DNA of 64,000 bases from Candidatus Electrothrix aestuarii (GTDB lineage Bacteria; Desulfobacterota; Desulfobulbia; Desulfobulbales; Desulfobulbaceae), in NCBI GenBank assembly GCA_032595685.2, contig CP159373.1, positions 641,001 to 705,000 of the forward strand, read 5' to 3'. A program made the position numbers and the translations under genes. A model generated the notes under the pieces. The model saw only the letters and a program-made list of their open reading frames with translations, ran no database searches and was not told the DNA's origin. Below, in pieces: positions 36,400 to 46,474 of the stretch; position 1 is the stretch's first letter; each line of letters begins with the position of its first letter.

Positions 36400-38310
36400 T
36401 CAGTCTCCCTGTTTCATAACCTCCAGGGCACCCTTGATAATCCCGGCAACATCAATGCCAGCATTCTTCCACAAGGTCTGCTGGGGGGCCTGATCAATAA
36501 ATTTATTGCCGTAGCCCAATACCCGACACGGAACCAAGAGGTGCATCTCGTGCAGCATCTGAAGCACTGCACTGCCGAACCCGCCCTTCTTTACATTATC
36601 TTCCACGGTCAGCACCCTGCCACAGGTGCTGGCCCAGTCAGAGATCAGCTCATTATCCAGTGGCTTAATAAAGCGCGGATTAATCACCGCCGCATCAATG
36701 CCCAGCTTGGCTAAGCCCTCAGCAGCCTCCAAGGCCGGATAAACCCGATTACCCACAGGAAGGAGCAGCAAATCCTTACCCTTGCGGAGAAGTTCGCCCT
36801 TACCAATGGGTATGTTCCGCAAGTCCTTATCCAGCGCAACATCCTCCCCCCCACCCCGGGGATAGCGAATCGCACAAGGCCCATCGTTATTGACCGAGGT
36901 ATAGAGCATATGCTGCAACTCGTTTTCGTCCTTGGGTGCCATCACGGTCAGGTTGGGGACAAAACGGAGAAAAGAGATGTCAAAAACACCGTGATGGGTA
37001 GGACCATCATCACCCACCACCCCGGCCCGATCCAGGGCAAAGGTCACTGGCAGGTCTGGCAGGCAGACATCGTGGATCAACTGATCCAGGGAACGCTGCA
37101 TAAAGCTGGAATAGACCGCCAACACTGGCCGCAGACCGTCCAGGGCAAGACCAGCAGCAAAGGTCACAGCATGTTGCTCGGCAATGCCTACATCAAAAAA
37201 ACGATCCGGGAAACGCAGACTGAACTCTGAAAGTCCAGTGCCAGCAGGCATGGCCGCCGTAATCCCACAAATCCTCTTATCTTTTTCCGCTAGGGCACAG
37301 ATCGTTTTGCCAAAGACCGCTGTATAAGAAATCGACCCAGAGGAGGGCAAAGGTTTGCCCGTGGCAATGGTAAAAGGACCAAGCCCGTGATACTCGCCTG
37401 GATTCATCTCCGCAGGCATGTACCCCTTGCCCTTGGTAGTCAGAACATGAATGAGCACCGGACCACGGTGAGCATTATCCCGGACATTCCTCAGGGTGGA
37501 AATGAGGTCTTCCAGATCATGGCCAGGAATCGGCCCGATGTACTTAAACTTCAAGGCCTCGAAGAGCATGCCGGGCGTGAAAAAGGCCTTCAGGCTCTCC
37601 TCGGATTTACGCAGCACGCTGAGAATATTCTCGCCCACTGAGGACATGGACTTCAGCCCATCCTCCAGGTGGTCCTTGAGGCTCCGCATGGTCTTGGAGT
37701 TGAGCTTTCTGCTGAGAAAGCTGGACATGGCTCCCACATTCGGGGAAATAGACATTTCATTATCGTTTAGGATAACGATGAGATCCTTATGCAGGTCACC
37801 GGCATGATTCAAGGCCTCAAAGGCCATACCGGCGGTCATGGAGCCATCACCGATCACCGCGATGACCTTGCTGTCATCCTGCTGCAATTCTTTGGCTGCG
37901 GCGATGCCCAGACTATAGGATATGGAGGTGGAACTATGCCCGCTTTCCACCACATCGTATTCACTCTCGGAATGCTTAGGAAAACCGCTGATTCCCCGAT
38001 ATTGGCGAAGGGTATGAAACTGATCCCGTCGCCCGGTGATGAGTTTATGGGCATAGCATTGATGCCCCACATCCCAGACCAATTTATCCTTCGGGGTAGC
38101 AAAGACATAATGGAGGGCCAAGGTCAGTTCAACGACGCCAAGACAGGGCGCAAGATGGCCGCCGTTCTCGGCAACCGTGTGAATAATTTTCTCGCGTATC
38201 TCGCCAGCGAGCTGCTCCAGCTCTCTGAGATTAAATCCACGCAAATCATCCGGACTTTCGATACTGTCCAGCAGTTTACCGCCCTGTTCAGGGCTCTGAT
38301 GAGGAGTCAT
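36400..38310 (-). CDS. dxs: 1-deoxy-D-xylulose-5-phosphate synthase
   Basis: This 636-residue thiamine-diphosphate enzyme makes DXP from pyruvate and glyceraldehyde-3-phosphate, the first step of the non-mevalonate isoprenoid route. The cofactor motif is GDGSMTAGMAFEALNHAG, followed later by NDNEMSIS. The substrate site is KGKGYMPAE, and the C-terminal half has DVGIAEQHAVTFAAGLA with the catalytic His. The ATG at 38310 has AAAGGA seven bases upstream; codons further upstream are open but unlikely. xseB lies 140 bp upstream on the same strand, a partner common in many genomes. Confidence 0.97.
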   Translation of the reverse strand: MTPHQSPEQGGKLLDSIESPDDLRGFNLRELEQLAGEIREKIIHTVAENGGHLAPCLGVVELTLALHYVFATPKDKLVWDVGHQCYAHKLITGRRDQFHTLRQYRGISGFPKHSESEYDVVESGHSSTSISYSLGIAAAKELQQDDSKVIAVIGDGSMTAGMAFEALNHAGDLHKDLIVILNDNEMSISPNVGAMSSFLSRKLNSKTMRSLKDHLEDGLKSMSSVGENILSVLRKSEESLKAFFTPGMLFEALKFKYIGPIPGHDLEDLISTLRNVRDNAHRGPVLIHVLTTKGKGYMPAEMNPGEYHGLGPFTIATGKPLPSSGSISYTAVFGKTICALAEKDKRICGITAAMPAGTGLSEFSLRFPDRFFDVGIAEQHAVTFAAGLALDGLRPVLAVYSSFMQRSLDQLIHDVCLPDLPVTFALDRAGVVGDDGPTHHGVFDISFLRFVPNLTVMAPKDENELQHMLYTSVNNDGPCAIRYPRGGGEDVALDKDLRNIPIGKGELLRKGKDLLLLPVGNRVYPALEAAEGLAKLGIDAAVINPRFIKPLDNELISDWASTCGRVLTVEDNVKKGGFGSAVLQMLHEMHLLVPCRVLGYGNKFIDQAPQQTLWKNAGIDVAGIIKGALEVMKQGD

Positions 38311-38449
38311 TATTCTGTCCTTTGCTTCTGCCGACCGGTTTTCCGGACAAGTCTTTGCGTATTCCGCCATGTATTTTCTATGATGTAATCCAAGTGAGAT
38401 AGAGAAAAACAGAGAAAAGCCGTTGAGGACATTTCCCAAGACTCTCTAT

Positions 38450-38698
38450 TTATTCATCAGACTCTGTTCCTTCTGCAATCTCTTCGCCAAAAGGAACAGC
38501 TGTCAGTTTGTCATTTTTCTTCAATAAGAGATCAACCTGACCGCGAGCCTCTTCCAGTTTTTCATTGCAAAATTTGACCAGCTGAACGCCTTCTTCAAAT
38601 TTTTTCAAACTGTTGTCTAAGCCCAAATCGCCCTGTTCCAGTTCTTCGGTAATCCGATCCAGTTTTGTCAGGGCATTTTCAAATGTTTTCTTGGCCAT
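38450..38698 (-). CDS. xseB: Exodeoxyribonuclease VII small subunit
   Basis: This 82-residue helical protein has the XseB pattern [20 protein letters not shown] followed by [14 protein letters not shown]. It binds the XseA large subunit to form exonuclease VII, which degrades single-stranded DNA. xseA is not in the window, so the two subunits are unlinked here. The gene is divergent from xerC, with 123 bp between the two starts that must hold both promoters. Confidence 0.95.
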   Translation of the reverse strand: MAKKTFENALTKLDRITEELEQGDLGLDNSLKKFEEGVQLVKFCNEKLEEARGQVDLLLKKNDKLTAVPFGEEIAEGTESDE

Positions 38699-38821
38699 AC
38701 ACCATTCCAGCTAAAAATCGCGGTTGCATCATCTCCCATCAGGAGTACAATGCGTATCTTCTTTTCGTGCAAAAAATATTTTATTGTAAACCGGATGAAA
38801 AAGGCTTTCAACACCTGATTT

Positions 38822-39736
38822 ATGAATGCGTCCCATTTACCTGCTTTTACCGATTGGCTAACAATTGAGCGTGGTTACTCACCACATACTGTGGAATGTT
38901 ACTCTCGTGATGTCATTGAATTCTTTCACAGTATCAACAAAGAAACCAAACTCAAAGAGATCTCGCGCGAGCATATCGGACGGTACATCTCTTCGCTCTA
39001 TCTCATGAACTCCGGCTCCTCTGTGGCCCGCAAGATGTCCGCCCTGCGCACCTTTTTCAAATACTGCATCAGGCAGGGACATATCAGCATAGATCCCCTG
39101 GCTGGCATAGCCGGACCCAAGCGCTCCCGCCATATCCCGACCTACCTCACAGTGGATGAGGTTTTCAGTCTCCTGGAAGAACCAAAGAAGAAAGATCGTT
39201 TCTTCCTCCGGGACAAGGCCATAATGGAGCTCATCTATTCCACCGGAATACGGGTATCCGAGGCAGTTGCAACCAACCTTGTGGATGCTGATTTTGCCGC
39301 AGAGCTGATTATAATCAAAGGAAAGGGGAAAAAAGAGCGTCTGGTCCCCTTTGGCAGTACAGCCTGCCAAGCCCTGCAACTATGGCTCCCTGCCCGTAAT
39401 CAGCTTATCGCGGGTCGCATCACGCGCGGGGACGAGCCGGAACGAGAGGCCTTATTCCTCAACAACCGAGGCACCCGGCTCACGGTGCGCAGTGTGGAGC
39501 GAATGGTTGCGGGATACGGCCTGCGGGCAGGCATTGCTGTCCGGGTGACCCCTCATGCCCTGCGCCACTCTTTTGCCACCCATCTCCTGGAAATGGGCAT
39601 GGACCTCCGTATGGTCCAGGAACTCTTAGGCCATGCGAGCCTGTCCACCACCCAGCAATACACCCATCTTAACCTGGAACATCTGACCAAGGTATACGAC
39701 GACGCCCACCCGCAGGCCAAGAAGAAAGAAGAATAG
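38822..39736 (+). CDS. xerC: Tyrosine recombinase XerC
   Basis: This 304-residue recombinase resolves chromosome dimers at dif with XerD. It has an N-terminal SAM-like core-binding domain (residues 1-90) and a catalytic domain. The active residues are the Arg in STGIRVSEAV, Lys in KGKGKKERLVPFG, His-x-x-Arg in PHALRHSFATHLL, the second His in LLGHASLSTTQQY, and the nucleophile Tyr in QQYTHL. The size and lack of extra domains fit housekeeping XerC more than a phage integrase. A tRNA gene follows, but no duplicated tRNA end was found. Confidence 0.9.
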   Translation: MNASHLPAFTDWLTIERGYSPHTVECYSRDVIEFFHSINKETKLKEISREHIGRYISSLYLMNSGSSVARKMSALRTFFKYCIRQGHISIDPLAGIAGPKRSRHIPTYLTVDEVFSLLEEPKKKDRFFLRDKAIMELIYSTGIRVSEAVATNLVDADFAAELIIIKGKGKKERLVPFGSTACQALQLWLPARNQLIAGRITRGDEPEREALFLNNRGTRLTVRSVERMVAGYGLRAGIAVRVTPHALRHSFATHLLEMGMDLRMVQELLGHASLSTTQQYTHLNLEHLTKVYDDAHPQAKKKEE

Positions 39737-39809
39737 CCCGGATAGCCAGGATAACCTATTCCCCCTCTCAGGACTCTCTCAGGAATGGCATCAGAGCCAA
39801 TATTTTTTC

Positions 39810-39838
39810 TTGACATTCACCGCCCTTCTCTTTATATT
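39810..39838 (+). promoter_or_regulatory. Sigma-70 promoter of tRNA-Gln
   Basis: TTGACA at 39810-39815 is a perfect -35. The -10 TATATT lies at 39833-39838, with the ideal 17-base spacer. The transcript should begin at about 39845, some 15 bases before the tRNA. This is the strongest promoter match I found in the window. Confidence 0.8.
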
Positions 39839-39859
39839 TGTCTCGACCTTCCAATGCAC

Positions 39860-39933
39860 TGGGGGATGGTCTAATGGCAAGACAGCGGACTCTGACTCCG
39901 CTTATCGGGGTTCGAATCCCTGTCCCCCAGCCA
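39860..39933 (+). tRNA. tRNA-Gln (anticodon CUG)
   Basis: A cloverleaf folds fully. The acceptor stem is TGGGGGA/TCCCCCA, the anticodon stem is GCGGA/TCCGC with loop CTCTGAC giving anticodon CTG at 39892-39894, and the T arm is CGGGG-TTCGAAT-CCCTG. The discriminator is G and CCA is encoded (39931-39933). The D arm carries GTCTAATGGCAAGAC. A run of T residues follows at once and may end transcription. The length is 74 nt with CCA. Confidence 0.96.
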
Positions 39934-40036
39934 TTTTTTTTCTCTCGTTTCATCCGATTCCACGATTCACAGATAGTAACAACACTATTCACCATAAAGC
40001 GGCCTGTTCATACTCGCACCCAAGCGGAGCTTAGCT

Positions 40037-40098
40037 GTAGGGGCAGGACCTGCGTTTCTGCTCGGTATAAGCGGGTAAACACAGAGGTTTACCCTACG
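40037..40098 (+). repeat. Dispersed GTAGGGGCAG palindromic repeat, copy A
   Basis: This element begins GTAGGGGCAG, has a hairpin around TCTGCTCGGTATAA, and ends ACACAGAGGTTTACCCTACG. It has the same layout as copies at 43625-43680 and 46475-46552. It lies between tRNA-Gln and the hsdR stop codon. It resembles REP-type or MITE-like intergenic repeats. Confidence 0.7.
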
Positions 40099-40117
40099 AC
40101 TCTCTGTATAAATCCCT

Positions 40118-43100
40118 CTATGCAGCCTCCAGTTCCAGCCGGGTATTGAGTTCATCAATCCGGTGAACGATCTTCTGCACCACATCCAGTTTGCCAGCAA
40201 AAAGATCAATCAAGATACCGTGTTTGTTAAAGGGATGGTCATTGAGGATAGCCTTCTCAAGGCAACCGTTTTCCACCACATGATTGACGATAAGATGGAT
40301 AAATTCCATTTGCTTAGAGTTAAGGGATTGATCTGCAATAAACTCAGAAAAAAGTTCATTTGCCGTGGACCGTTCCAGTCCCACCAGCCGGGCAACCAGC
40401 CGCAGCAAGGGTTCCTCACCATAGGTTTTCCGATAATCCTCTTCGCTCCCGAGCTCATGCCAGAGAATCTTCTCGATGTGCCTGAAATCTCCTTGCGTGA
40501 GCGGCTCATTATTGCGCAATCTATGTACCACGATATCATCCTGATGTTTCTTGAGATAGGCATGCACCTTCAAGCGGTAATTCTGGAGCTCATTGCCTCC
40601 ATACTCACCAGGGTTTTCTGCCACCTCAAGGACATCATCCGCAAAAGAGGTGTAATAAATCGCAGTGTTTTCCTTTTCCAGCAGCACGAGCAAATCCCGC
40701 AATGCGGTTCGGACCATCTCATGATCAAAGATGCTTGCCCGTTCCCAATATTCCCCGGTCTGCACCTCGGCAATTAATGCGGCATGGACTTTGATTTGGG
40801 CCAGATGCCCCTTTTCATCCAACCGGGAGGCTGTTTGCATGACCTTGCCCCGTGGTTTGCTGGCCGGTAGGCCCTGCAACTGCGCCAGCTCTATCATGTA
40901 GATGAGATAATCAAAGCGCTTGGCCAGTTCATTACCTTCCTGGGCAGGAAGCAAGGGGGCAAGCTCCCGTTCCAGCTCCCGGACCATCTCATCGGAGATA
41001 CTTTCCCAGAGCTCCGGTTTCTTATACTTATGGATGAATTCGATGCGCATCCGGCTGGAAAAAAGGTCTTCATCAATGGTACCGACCTCTGCACACAGTG
41101 CTGCAACAAGTATTTTCCGGTGCGCAATATACTCATCTGTCTGCACGTCGCTCTGTTGCAGTTCCTGAGCAATCTTCACCCGAATATTGAACAGGTTTTC
41201 AGTGAGGGATTTGGCAGGCCGAGCCTCAACCTCCTTCTTGTCTGCCCGAAAAAACTCAAAGTTTGAGCAATAATCAAAGATCAGGAAGGATTCCTTATCT
41301 TGCCCTGTCCCGAACAAATCCTCACAGAGACGGGTTCCCCGGCCTATCATCTGCCAGAACTTGGCCTTGGACCTGACCTTCTTAAAAAGAACCAGATTGA
41401 CGATCTCTGGAATATCAATACCGGTATCGAGCATATCCACGGAAACAGCTATTTGTGGATCTTTTTCCTTCTCAGAAAAGTTTTCTATGACCTTATCAAC
41501 ATACTTCACCCCGTTATAAATCGTGGCAGCAAGGCGCCCGCCGTGTTTCGGGTAGAGCGTATTACATCGCCTCAGGATGAACTCGGCATGCTTGATGTTT
41601 GCGGCAAAGATGATCGTCTTACCGATCCGATCACCACCATGCACATGAATCCCCCTTTCCATCAGATCCTGGAGAACACGATCCACTGTATTGGCATTAA
41701 AGAGAAATGTATTCAAGGCCGCACTGGCCACCTCTCGGACGCCTTCCTCAAAGGTCTCTTCCCATTGCTCCTTTTCCTCATCGGTAAGATCATCATAGCT
41801 GATGCCCTCTTCAACGAATTTGAGTTTGGTCTCAACGGTGCTGTACGGAACAAGGTAGCCCTCTTGCACCGCCTCATCCAGTTCGTAGGCAAAGGTGGGC
41901 ACACCATCTTCCAGATCAAAAATAGTATAGGTATTCTTCTCGATATCAGATTTCGGGGTTGCGGTGAGACCGAGGAGGAAGCCATCGAAATAGGTAAAGA
42001 GGTCGTGATATTTCTTATAGATGGAGCGATGGGACTCATCGATGATGATCAGATCAAAATGGCCAGGCGTAAAGAGACATGCCCCGTCCTTGGATTTCGT
42101 GGCATCGATGGTATTCATCATGGTCGGATAGGTGGAGAAGATCATCCGGCTGTACGGATCATCCTTGCTATCGAGCAGATTGCAGGTGGAAAGATTGGGC
42201 AGCAGCTTGACAAAATTCTTTTTTGCCTGTTTGACCAGCTCAACCCGGTCGGCGAGAAAGAGGACATTCTTGACCCAGCCATAGCGTTGCAGGACATCGA
42301 CGATGGAAATCGAGACCCGGGTCTTGCCGGACCCGGTGGCCATGACCAGCAAGGCCTTGCGTTGCTTTTCCTCCAAGGTATCGCAGACCGCCTGAATGGC
42401 CTGTTTCTGATAGGCCCGGTTGCTGATCTCATCATTGATCGCAACGGTCCTGATCGCTTGCCGGTTCTGTTTGCGGAAGCTGATCCACTCCAGTTCATCT
42501 TTGCTGAAAAAGCCGGAAACCACTCTTTCCGGATAGTCGCCCTCGTCCCAGAACCAGGTCTCAAAGCCATTGGTGAAAAAAATGACCGGCTGTTGCCCAT
42601 GCTCCCTGGCCAGACAATCGGCATAGAGTTTGGCCTGAACCTTCCCGGTATGCGGATCAACCGAGGTGCGTTTTGCCTCAACCACAGCAAGGGGCTTGCC
42701 GTTATCGGCATAGAGCACATAATCGGCAAAACCGATCCCCTGCGCATTGGGCATACCCTGCACTTTCACCTCCTCAAGGCAGGTGCTGCCGATCTCCCAA
42801 CCGGCCATTTCCAGGGCAAGATCGATATAGAGTTTGCGGGTTGCAAACTCACTGATATCATCACATTGAAAATGTTGCTTCTGGTGCTTTTCCTGCCGTT
42901 TTTCCGCATGCTCACGGCGCTTTTTCTCACTTTGCAGCTGGCCCTCAAGTTGCTTCTTTTCCGCCTGCCAGGCCGCCTCTTTGGCTGCCAACTCCTCCTG
43001 CATCTTGCGGGTTTTCTTCTCCTGGACCTCACCGCTGGACAGCAAAGCGCTGGTAAACTCCCCGGAATGGGTTGAGGTGGAATAGGAGAAATCTATCCAG

Positions 43101-43459
43101 GAGATGAAGTCATAGAGGTTATGCAGGGACTCGATGGCCTGTTCCCGCGAGACCGGCTTGGTGGTATGTGCGGCCTTGTTGCCCAGGGTGATGATGAAGC
43201 GGATACGGGGGAAAAGTTTGGAATCAAGCAGATCGCGGAAGGTGTTGTCGTGGATCAGCGAAGAGAGATTGTCCCGGTAGGGAACAATGAGATCACGGTC
43301 GTACTGGTATGCCCACTTGACGGCAATTTCCAGGGCCCGGCGGATCTGCAAGGCAGCAGCGGAGTAGGAGATGGCAATCGACTTTTCAGCCTCGATACAG
43401 GCCACCATAATATCTGCGTATTTCTGGTCTTTTTTCAGGTAAGAAAAATTCGATTGCAT
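40118..43459 (-). CDS. hsdR: Type I restriction endonuclease, R subunit
   Basis: This 1113-residue motor-nuclease of a type I system translocates and cuts unmodified DNA. The N terminus (1-110) is DUF4145-like, followed by a coiled coil (about 140-205). The nuclease core is GFADYVLY...AVVEAKRTS. The helicase has Walker A VMATGSGKTRVSI, Walker B LIIIDESHRSIY, LLGLTATPK and the arginine-finger motif QMIGRGTRL. The C terminus resembles the EcoEI R C-terminal domain. ATG has AAAGGAG nearby. A 241-bp repeat-filled gap separates it from hsdS, so it may need its own promoter. Confidence 0.96.
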   Translation of the reverse strand: MQSNFSYLKKDQKYADIMVACIEAEKSIAISYSAAALQIRRALEIAVKWAYQYDRDLIVPYRDNLSSLIHDNTFRDLLDSKLFPRIRFIITLGNKAAHTTKPVSREQAIESLHNLYDFISWIDFSYSTSTHSGEFTSALLSSGEVQEKKTRKMQEELAAKEAAWQAEKKQLEGQLQSEKKRREHAEKRQEKHQKQHFQCDDISEFATRKLYIDLALEMAGWEIGSTCLEEVKVQGMPNAQGIGFADYVLYADNGKPLAVVEAKRTSVDPHTGKVQAKLYADCLAREHGQQPVIFFTNGFETWFWDEGDYPERVVSGFFSKDELEWISFRKQNRQAIRTVAINDEISNRAYQKQAIQAVCDTLEEKQRKALLVMATGSGKTRVSISIVDVLQRYGWVKNVLFLADRVELVKQAKKNFVKLLPNLSTCNLLDSKDDPYSRMIFSTYPTMMNTIDATKSKDGACLFTPGHFDLIIIDESHRSIYKKYHDLFTYFDGFLLGLTATPKSDIEKNTYTIFDLEDGVPTFAYELDEAVQEGYLVPYSTVETKLKFVEEGISYDDLTDEEKEQWEETFEEGVREVASAALNTFLFNANTVDRVLQDLMERGIHVHGGDRIGKTIIFAANIKHAEFILRRCNTLYPKHGGRLAATIYNGVKYVDKVIENFSEKEKDPQIAVSVDMLDTGIDIPEIVNLVLFKKVRSKAKFWQMIGRGTRLCEDLFGTGQDKESFLIFDYCSNFEFFRADKKEVEARPAKSLTENLFNIRVKIAQELQQSDVQTDEYIAHRKILVAALCAEVGTIDEDLFSSRMRIEFIHKYKKPELWESISDEMVRELERELAPLLPAQEGNELAKRFDYLIYMIELAQLQGLPASKPRGKVMQTASRLDEKGHLAQIKVHAALIAEVQTGEYWERASIFDHEMVRTALRDLLVLLEKENTAIYYTSFADDVLEVAENPGEYGGNELQNYRLKVHAYLKKHQDDIVVHRLRNNEPLTQGDFRHIEKILWHELGSEEDYRKTYGEEPLLRLVARLVGLERSTANELFSEFIADQSLNSKQMEFIHLIVNHVVENGCLEKAILNDHPFNKHGILIDLFAGKLDVVQKIVHRIDELNTRLELEAA

Positions 43460-43537
43460 ACGAAGCTCCTTTATTGCATTAAGCCACCAATCACGTAACG
43501 GGCGTATCTATGAGTTAGGGGGAAGCCAATTTTCTGT

Positions 43538-43618
43538 GCCCAGTGTTAAAACACTGGCCTATTTTCGGCAGTCCCTCCGGGACGCTATTTTCCGACTATC
43601 CCCGCCCCGGAGGGGCGA
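43538..43618 (+). repeat. Dispersed repeat D, copy 1
   Basis: It begins GCCCAGTGTTAAAACACTGG, a strong hairpin (CCAGTGTT/AACACTGG), followed by CCTATTTTCGG and a CCCTCCGGGAC / CCCCGGAGGGGCGA pair. The same element lies in opposite orientation at 47001-47072. It is immediately followed by a GTAGGGGCAG repeat. No protein is encoded. Confidence 0.7.
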
Positions 43619-43624
43619 TTGATG

Positions 43625-43680
43625 GTAGGGGCAGACCCGCGTGTCTGCCCGGTATAACAGGGCGAACACATAGGTTAACG
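43625..43680 (+). repeat. Dispersed GTAGGGGCAG palindromic repeat, copy B
   Basis: This has the same layout as copy A: GTAGGGGCAG, a GTGTCTGCCCGGTATAAC middle and a GAACACATAGGTTAACG end. It sits in the gap between hsdR and hsdS, just before the hsdS stop codon region. The outer palindrome is weaker than in copy C. Confidence 0.7.
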
Positions 43681-43700
43681 CTGATGTACACACCGTACCC

Positions 43701-44843
43701 TCATTGTGTCAGCTCGCCTTTGAAGGCTCGTTGTGAGAGGGAGTTGAAGTTATCTTGGAGTTCTTTGAGGGAATTGGTCATGGCCTGTTTTTGGGTTTCG
43801 ATTTGTTGGACACGTTCGGCAAAGGTGTTTTGTAATTCAACTGGAGGAGCTATTGTTGGAGTATTATTGGCTACTTTTTTATTCATGTATGGAACAGTCG
43901 TACTCGAAGCCATTTGATGCATGTAAGGAGTTTGACAGGCAAGATTATACATTAAAAATGTTGGGTTCAGCCAATTTGTATCACATTGAAACGCATGAAG
44001 TTGCTGATTGACGACCATGTCACATTCATTGATCGATACAACCCCTAAATCTCCAACACAAGTCATGATAACACTTGATTTTGGAATAATCTTGGCTTTT
44101 ACTTGTTTGATTTCGAACCCTGTCAATCCGAGACCTTTTTTTGACACTGTTGTTCGACCGAGATGGACCAAATCATCTGTTGTTACCCATGGGATAGCAC
44201 CAGTAAAACTCTTTGGTTTATCCCTTCCGGGCACAATACTTGTCGAGTATTTAATCGAAGGAACAATTTCCCATCCCTTCGGATTAGTCACCGGATCACC
44301 AAACATATCATAAAACAGGCTTTGTATGAGCTGATCCATCAGGCCAATCTGCTCTTTGCGTTTGTCGATCAATGCCTGCGCCCGGTCCAGCAGTTCAACA
44401 ATGCGGTGTTGCTCTTCCAGTGGTGGAAGGGGAATGGGAATTCGTTTTGCATCACTTTTATTCAACTTAGCTCGTGTTGCACCCTTTACAAAAGGAGTAA
44501 CATCATAAAACTGCAGAACACGAAATAGATAATCAAGGTTCAAATCACTCCTTGGCTTTAATACGTGTGCATGATTATTAACCCAATATTTTCCTCTTGC
44601 TATGTATGCGATTGATCGATTTGAATTGCCAAAATTCCCGCCATCTTCAGCAAGTAAAACAAGGTCCTCATCGAATATAAAATTATCAATAGTTCCCTGT
44701 TGACCATTTGCTCCGTAATATGGAAATGATCCTTCAACTCTTTCAGAAGACTTTACAGGAACCCGCAAATGATCTAAAAAATCTGTGATTTCACCTAGTT
44801 TCTTTAACGGAAACTTACCACATAGATTGAAAGAACTTATCAT
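43701..44843 (-). CDS. hsdS: Type I restriction-modification specificity subunit
   Basis: This 380-residue protein chooses the DNA target. It contains two target-recognition domains (about 10-145 and 190-330). Each is followed by a conserved helix: LPPLEEQHRIVELLDRAQAL near 145-180 and VELQNTFAERVQQIETQKQA near 335-375. The halves recognise the two parts of a bipartite site. It overlaps hsdM by 4 bases (ATGA), so both are co-translated. The recognised sequence cannot be read out. The gene is slightly AT-richer than hsdM, common for hsdS. Confidence 0.96.
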   Translation of the reverse strand: MISSFNLCGKFPLKKLGEITDFLDHLRVPVKSSERVEGSFPYYGANGQQGTIDNFIFDEDLVLLAEDGGNFGNSNRSIAYIARGKYWVNNHAHVLKPRSDLNLDYLFRVLQFYDVTPFVKGATRAKLNKSDAKRIPIPLPPLEEQHRIVELLDRAQALIDKRKEQIGLMDQLIQSLFYDMFGDPVTNPKGWEIVPSIKYSTSIVPGRDKPKSFTGAIPWVTTDDLVHLGRTTVSKKGLGLTGFEIKQVKAKIIPKSSVIMTCVGDLGVVSINECDMVVNQQLHAFQCDTNWLNPTFLMYNLACQTPYMHQMASSTTVPYMNKKVANNTPTIAPPVELQNTFAERVQQIETQKQAMTNSLKELQDNFNSLSQRAFKGELTQ

Positions 44844-46303
44844 CCCACCATCCCCCGCAACTCCCGCACCCCCTCAAGAATCTCCTGCTCCAGCCCCTCA
44901 ATCCGCTCCAAAATCACCGCCGGGGCATCATAAGCCACCTCTTCGTACTCAATTTCCTTATACCGATTGATGGAAAGATCATAGCCACCCGCAACGATCT
45001 CCTCTTTCGGCACAAAGAACGATTGCTCCGTACGCTTCCGGCCCTCCTCAGCATCAAGATCCTGCCACCGCTTGATAATATCAGGAATATCATCAGCATC
45101 AATCTTTCGCCGCTTATCATCAAGGCTGAACCCATCAGCCTGCATATCATAAAACCAGACATGCTCCGTGCCACCGATCCCGGTCTTCTCAAACAGGATA
45201 ACCGCCGTACTCACCCCGGCATAGGGTTTAAACACCCCTGAGGGCATGGAAATCACCGCTTTCAGGTTATGATTCTCGACAATCTCCTTCCGCAATTCCT
45301 TATGGGCCTTGGAACTGCCGAACAGCACCCCATCAGGGACAATGGTGGCACAGCGGCCACCAGTCTTGAGCATGCCCAGCATCAGGGCAATAAAAAGCAA
45401 TTCCGTCTTCTTGGTCTTAGTGACTTTGAGCAGATCAGGCGAGACAGAGTCGTAATCCAGGGAGCCCTTAAAGGGCGGATTGGCAAGGACCAGGGTGCAA
45501 CATTCCCGATCCTTGTTCGATTCAGAAAGTGAATCCCGGTAGGCGATATTGGGCTGGCCCACCCCATGCAACATCATATTCATGGCCCCGATACGGAGCA
45601 TGGTGGAATCCATGTCATAACCATTGAACATCGCCGTATTATAATGCTCTTTTAGCTCCTTCTTGGTGAACAAGCTGTCATGGTGCTCTTGCAGGTACTC
45701 ACCAGCCGCAACCAGGAATCCGGCTGTACCGGCAGCAGGGTCGACAATCACGTCCTTCGGTTCAGGTGCGGTGAGCGCCACCATCATCCGGATGATATGC
45801 CGTGGCGTGCGGAACTGGCCATTAGTCCCGGAAGTAGACACCTTGGAGAGGAGATATTCATAGAGATCCCCCTTGGCATCCCGGTCGCCCATGTCCAGGG
45901 CATCGATCTGGGTGACGATCTTTTCCAGCATACCCGGTGTCGGGATCATAAAGATGGCATCGGCCATGTACCTGGAGAATGCTGAGTCCTTATCTCCATG
46001 CAGGTTCTTGATAAAGCTGAACACCCCCTTCTCAGGATCGGTAAAGAGGCGAAAAATCTGTTCAGCCGGGCGTTGCTTAAAATTGGACCAGCGCAGCTCC
46101 TGCTGCTCGTCATCAAAGATTTTCTCAGCCGGGATACCCAGAAGAGAGGCATTGGCCTCAAATTCATTCTGCCGTTCATCCAAGCCCTTGATGAACAGCA
46201 GATAGGTGAACTGCTCAATCACAGACAGGGGATTAGTGATGCCACCTGTCCAGAAAATTTCCCAAATCTTATCAACCTTATTGCGCAGCTCACCGGTTAT
46301 CAT
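44840..46303 (-). CDS. hsdM: Type I restriction-modification DNA methylase, M subunit
   Basis: This 487-residue N6-adenine methyltransferase protects host DNA. It has an N-terminal helical HsdM_N domain (1-130), the SAM-binding DPAAGTAGFLVAA loop, and the catalytic NPPF motif in LVLANPPFKGS near residue 275. The ATG at 46303 is preferred because AAGGGA lies about eight bases upstream and MITGELRNKVDKIWEIFW fits the family; a start ten codons earlier is possible. It heads the hsdM-hsdS unit. A palindromic repeat lies about 170 bp upstream. Confidence 0.97.
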   Translation of the reverse strand: MITGELRNKVDKIWEIFWTGGITNPLSVIEQFTYLLFIKGLDERQNEFEANASLLGIPAEKIFDDEQQELRWSNFKQRPAEQIFRLFTDPEKGVFSFIKNLHGDKDSAFSRYMADAIFMIPTPGMLEKIVTQIDALDMGDRDAKGDLYEYLLSKVSTSGTNGQFRTPRHIIRMMVALTAPEPKDVIVDPAAGTAGFLVAAGEYLQEHHDSLFTKKELKEHYNTAMFNGYDMDSTMLRIGAMNMMLHGVGQPNIAYRDSLSESNKDRECCTLVLANPPFKGSLDYDSVSPDLLKVTKTKKTELLFIALMLGMLKTGGRCATIVPDGVLFGSSKAHKELRKEIVENHNLKAVISMPSGVFKPYAGVSTAVILFEKTGIGGTEHVWFYDMQADGFSLDDKRRKIDADDIPDIIKRWQDLDAEEGRKRTEQSFFVPKEEIVAGGYDLSINRYKEIEYEEVAYDAPAVILERIEGLEQEILEGVRELRGMVG

Positions 46304-46474
46304 GCATTGTTCCCTTATCGTAGACAAAAACAAGGTGAAACCGAGAAGGTTACACCGTCACAAACTCTCACAAAGATATCTTGAGATATATTTGCAATGT
46401 CTTTACCACGTTCCAGCCCATATCTCCATTTTTTTCATCCTGAATACCCCTGATCCCGGTTCTCCATACAGACT

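Noticed and set aside
38822-39933. Integrase/tRNA island boundary
   Set aside because: The recombinase looks like housekeeping XerC, and no second copy of the tRNA 3' end was found in the window.
41300-43075. 591-codon open frame on the plus strand
   Set aside because: It lies antisense to hsdR, has no ribosome site, and its product is low-complexity and without motifs; the hsdR frame is certain.
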